In this document: piece after piece, positions 63,360 through 64,000 of the stretch | Layout of the letters: each line of letters begins with the position of its first letter | Position numbering within the stretch: position 1 is the stretch's first letter | IMG/VR virus record: IMGVR_UViG_3300036760_000150 | Location: 82,674-146,673 of that record | DNA length: 64,000 bases | Direction: 5' to 3' (one strand) | DNA from: a virus | Position numbers and translations under genes: made by a program | The notes under the pieces: model-generated | Seen by the model: only the letters and a program-made list of their open reading frames with translations | Database searches by the model: none | Told to the model about the DNA's origin: nothing

Positions 63360-64000
63360 TTACCCTTTCTTGTGTAGACCCAAGACTCTGACTTGCTTGC
63401 ATCTAATCTTGGTCAAGTTCTTTGAGTAGACTGCTATATCTTTTAGCTTCACGGCACATCTCAGAACAGTTCCTTGATGGAACGACAGTGCCAACTCCGG
63501 CGTTGGTGATAGGTGCAAGCCATTACCACACTCTTTGCTTGCATCTCCATCCCAGTCTGGACATTTGACAAGTCCTTCGTACTTGATCTTTCCAGTTTGG
63601 TAGTCACACATGGTTGCTGGGTTCACAGATTTGTATAACACAACTTCATCGTCTGATGGTCTCTCTAGGTCATGGATGTCTGCGAAAGACGATGCATCGT
63701 ATTGGGTTTGTTTGCGCTTCCTGATCAGGGAGTTCTTAGATTTTCGTGGGAGTTTTATGGTGTGTGCGTCTTCTTCCAGTGTGATAACAGCCCAATCTTT
63801 GATGGCTTTCAGTACGACGTAGATGGACAGTATCATGATGATGGAGTTGCCGTACGCCGTGACCTGGCTTGAGCCGTACGCCCTGACCTGGCTTGAGTCG
63901 CACGCCCTGACCTGGCTTGAGTCGCACGCCGTGACCTGGCTTGAGTCGCACGCCGTGACCTGGCTTGAGCCGTACGCCCTGACCTGGCTTGAGCCGTACG
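63360..64000 (-). CDS. Beta-helix octapeptide-repeat protein with DUF7666-like C-terminus, N-terminus outside the window
   Basis: The frame stays open from the right edge to TAA 63360. The first visible part is at least six octapeptide units of the form A(Y/C)(G/D)SSQV(R/T), a regular right-handed beta-helix. After a short hydrophobic stretch, the C-terminal domain reads VVLYKSVNPATMCDYQTG, CPDWDGDASKECGNGLHLSP. This combination (GSSQV repeats then YK.V.....CG.GLH.SP) is a known phage and actinobacterial architecture. The ATG at 63836 is an internal methionine, not the start. Function is unknown. Confidence 0.8.
   Translation of the reverse strand, partial: YGSSQVRAYGSSQVTACDSSQVTACDSSQVRACDSSQVRAYGSSQVTAYGNSIIMILSIYVVLKAIKDWAVITLEEDAHTIKLPRKSKNSLIRKRKQTQYDASSFADIHDLERPSDDEVVLYKSVNPATMCDYQTGKIKYEGLVKCPDWDGDASKECGNGLHLSPTPELALSFHQGTVLRCAVKLKDIAVYSKNLTKIRCKQVRVLGLHKKG
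63852..64000. repeat. 24-bp tandem repeat array
   Basis: About six copies of a 24-bp unit containing TGACCTGGCTTGAG continue past the window edge. They encode the octapeptides of the beta-helix protein, and the unit keeps frame when copy number changes. Confidence 0.9.

Noticed and set aside
63736-63951. RLKPGQGV repeat frame at the right edge
   Set aside because: It reads the same 24-bp repeat in another frame. The frame giving A(Y/C)(G/D)SSQV(R/T) continues without a stop into a recognisable C-terminal domain and is preferred.
63852-64000. CRISPR-like array
   Set aside because: The repeats are directly adjacent without unique spacers and keep a codon frame, so they are a coding tandem repeat.

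Overview
The window is a stretch of a large double-stranded DNA tailed phage with a contractile tail (myovirus morphotype). The decisive genes are a tail sheath protein (25352..28183) followed directly by a tail tube protein (28203..28676). Upstream lie head-tail connector and tail-completion type genes, and most of the remaining window is filled with tightly packed small genes whose stop and start codons overlap (ATGA or TAATG). No terminase, portal, major capsid, DNA polymerase or integrase gene is visible. The genome must therefore extend well beyond 64 kb, because genes run off both edges. The host cannot be read directly. Host-type sigma70 promoters, strong Shine-Dalgarno sites and a lipobox lipoprotein fit a Gram-negative bacterium.

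Layout. 1..2602 is a minus-strand block with a metallopeptidase fragment, an AAA+ ATPase and small genes. 2689..4963 is a plus-strand run of small membrane and regulatory proteins, including an AbrB-type regulator. 5040..30668 is the plus-strand virion block. It holds two giant multidomain proteins (1533 and about 1934 aa) that look like virion-borne polyvalent effector proteins, a connector protein interrupted by an intein, tail completion, sheath, tube and fibre-like proteins, and ends at a clear terminator (30696..30731). 30736..52844 is a long minus-strand early/accessory block: HAD phosphatases, a nucleotidyltransferase, a DUF932 protein, a helicase-nuclease fusion, a MazG-like protein, a receiver-like protein, two metallophosphoesterases, a thymidylate kinase, a CYTH triphosphatase, a PDZ membrane protein, a tRNA and many micro-genes. 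53022..58379 is a second plus-strand block of virion proteins plus HNH and papain-like (NlpC/P60-type) genes. 58381..64000 returns mostly to the minus strand, with an exonuclease, a metallopeptidase, a winged-helix protein and a beta-helix repeat protein leaving the window.

Regulation appears to be two-class. Minus-strand operons carry about ten good sigma70-like promoters (TTGACT/A, 16-18 bp spacer, TATNNT). Plus-strand virion operons instead carry a recurrent element, TCTTAATYTTA, and lack a convincing sigma70 box there, so it is a candidate late promoter. Two intergenic regions share TTTATACG half-sites arranged as inverted repeats, which are candidate operators.

The points most worth following are the polyvalent effector proteins, the intein with a zinc-ribbon insert, two apparent frameshifts that fall exactly in signature motifs (a P-loop and a zinc finger), a scattered set of genes from RNA-repair-associated families next to a probable tRNA-Ile(CAU), and a structured leader in front of the CYTH gene.
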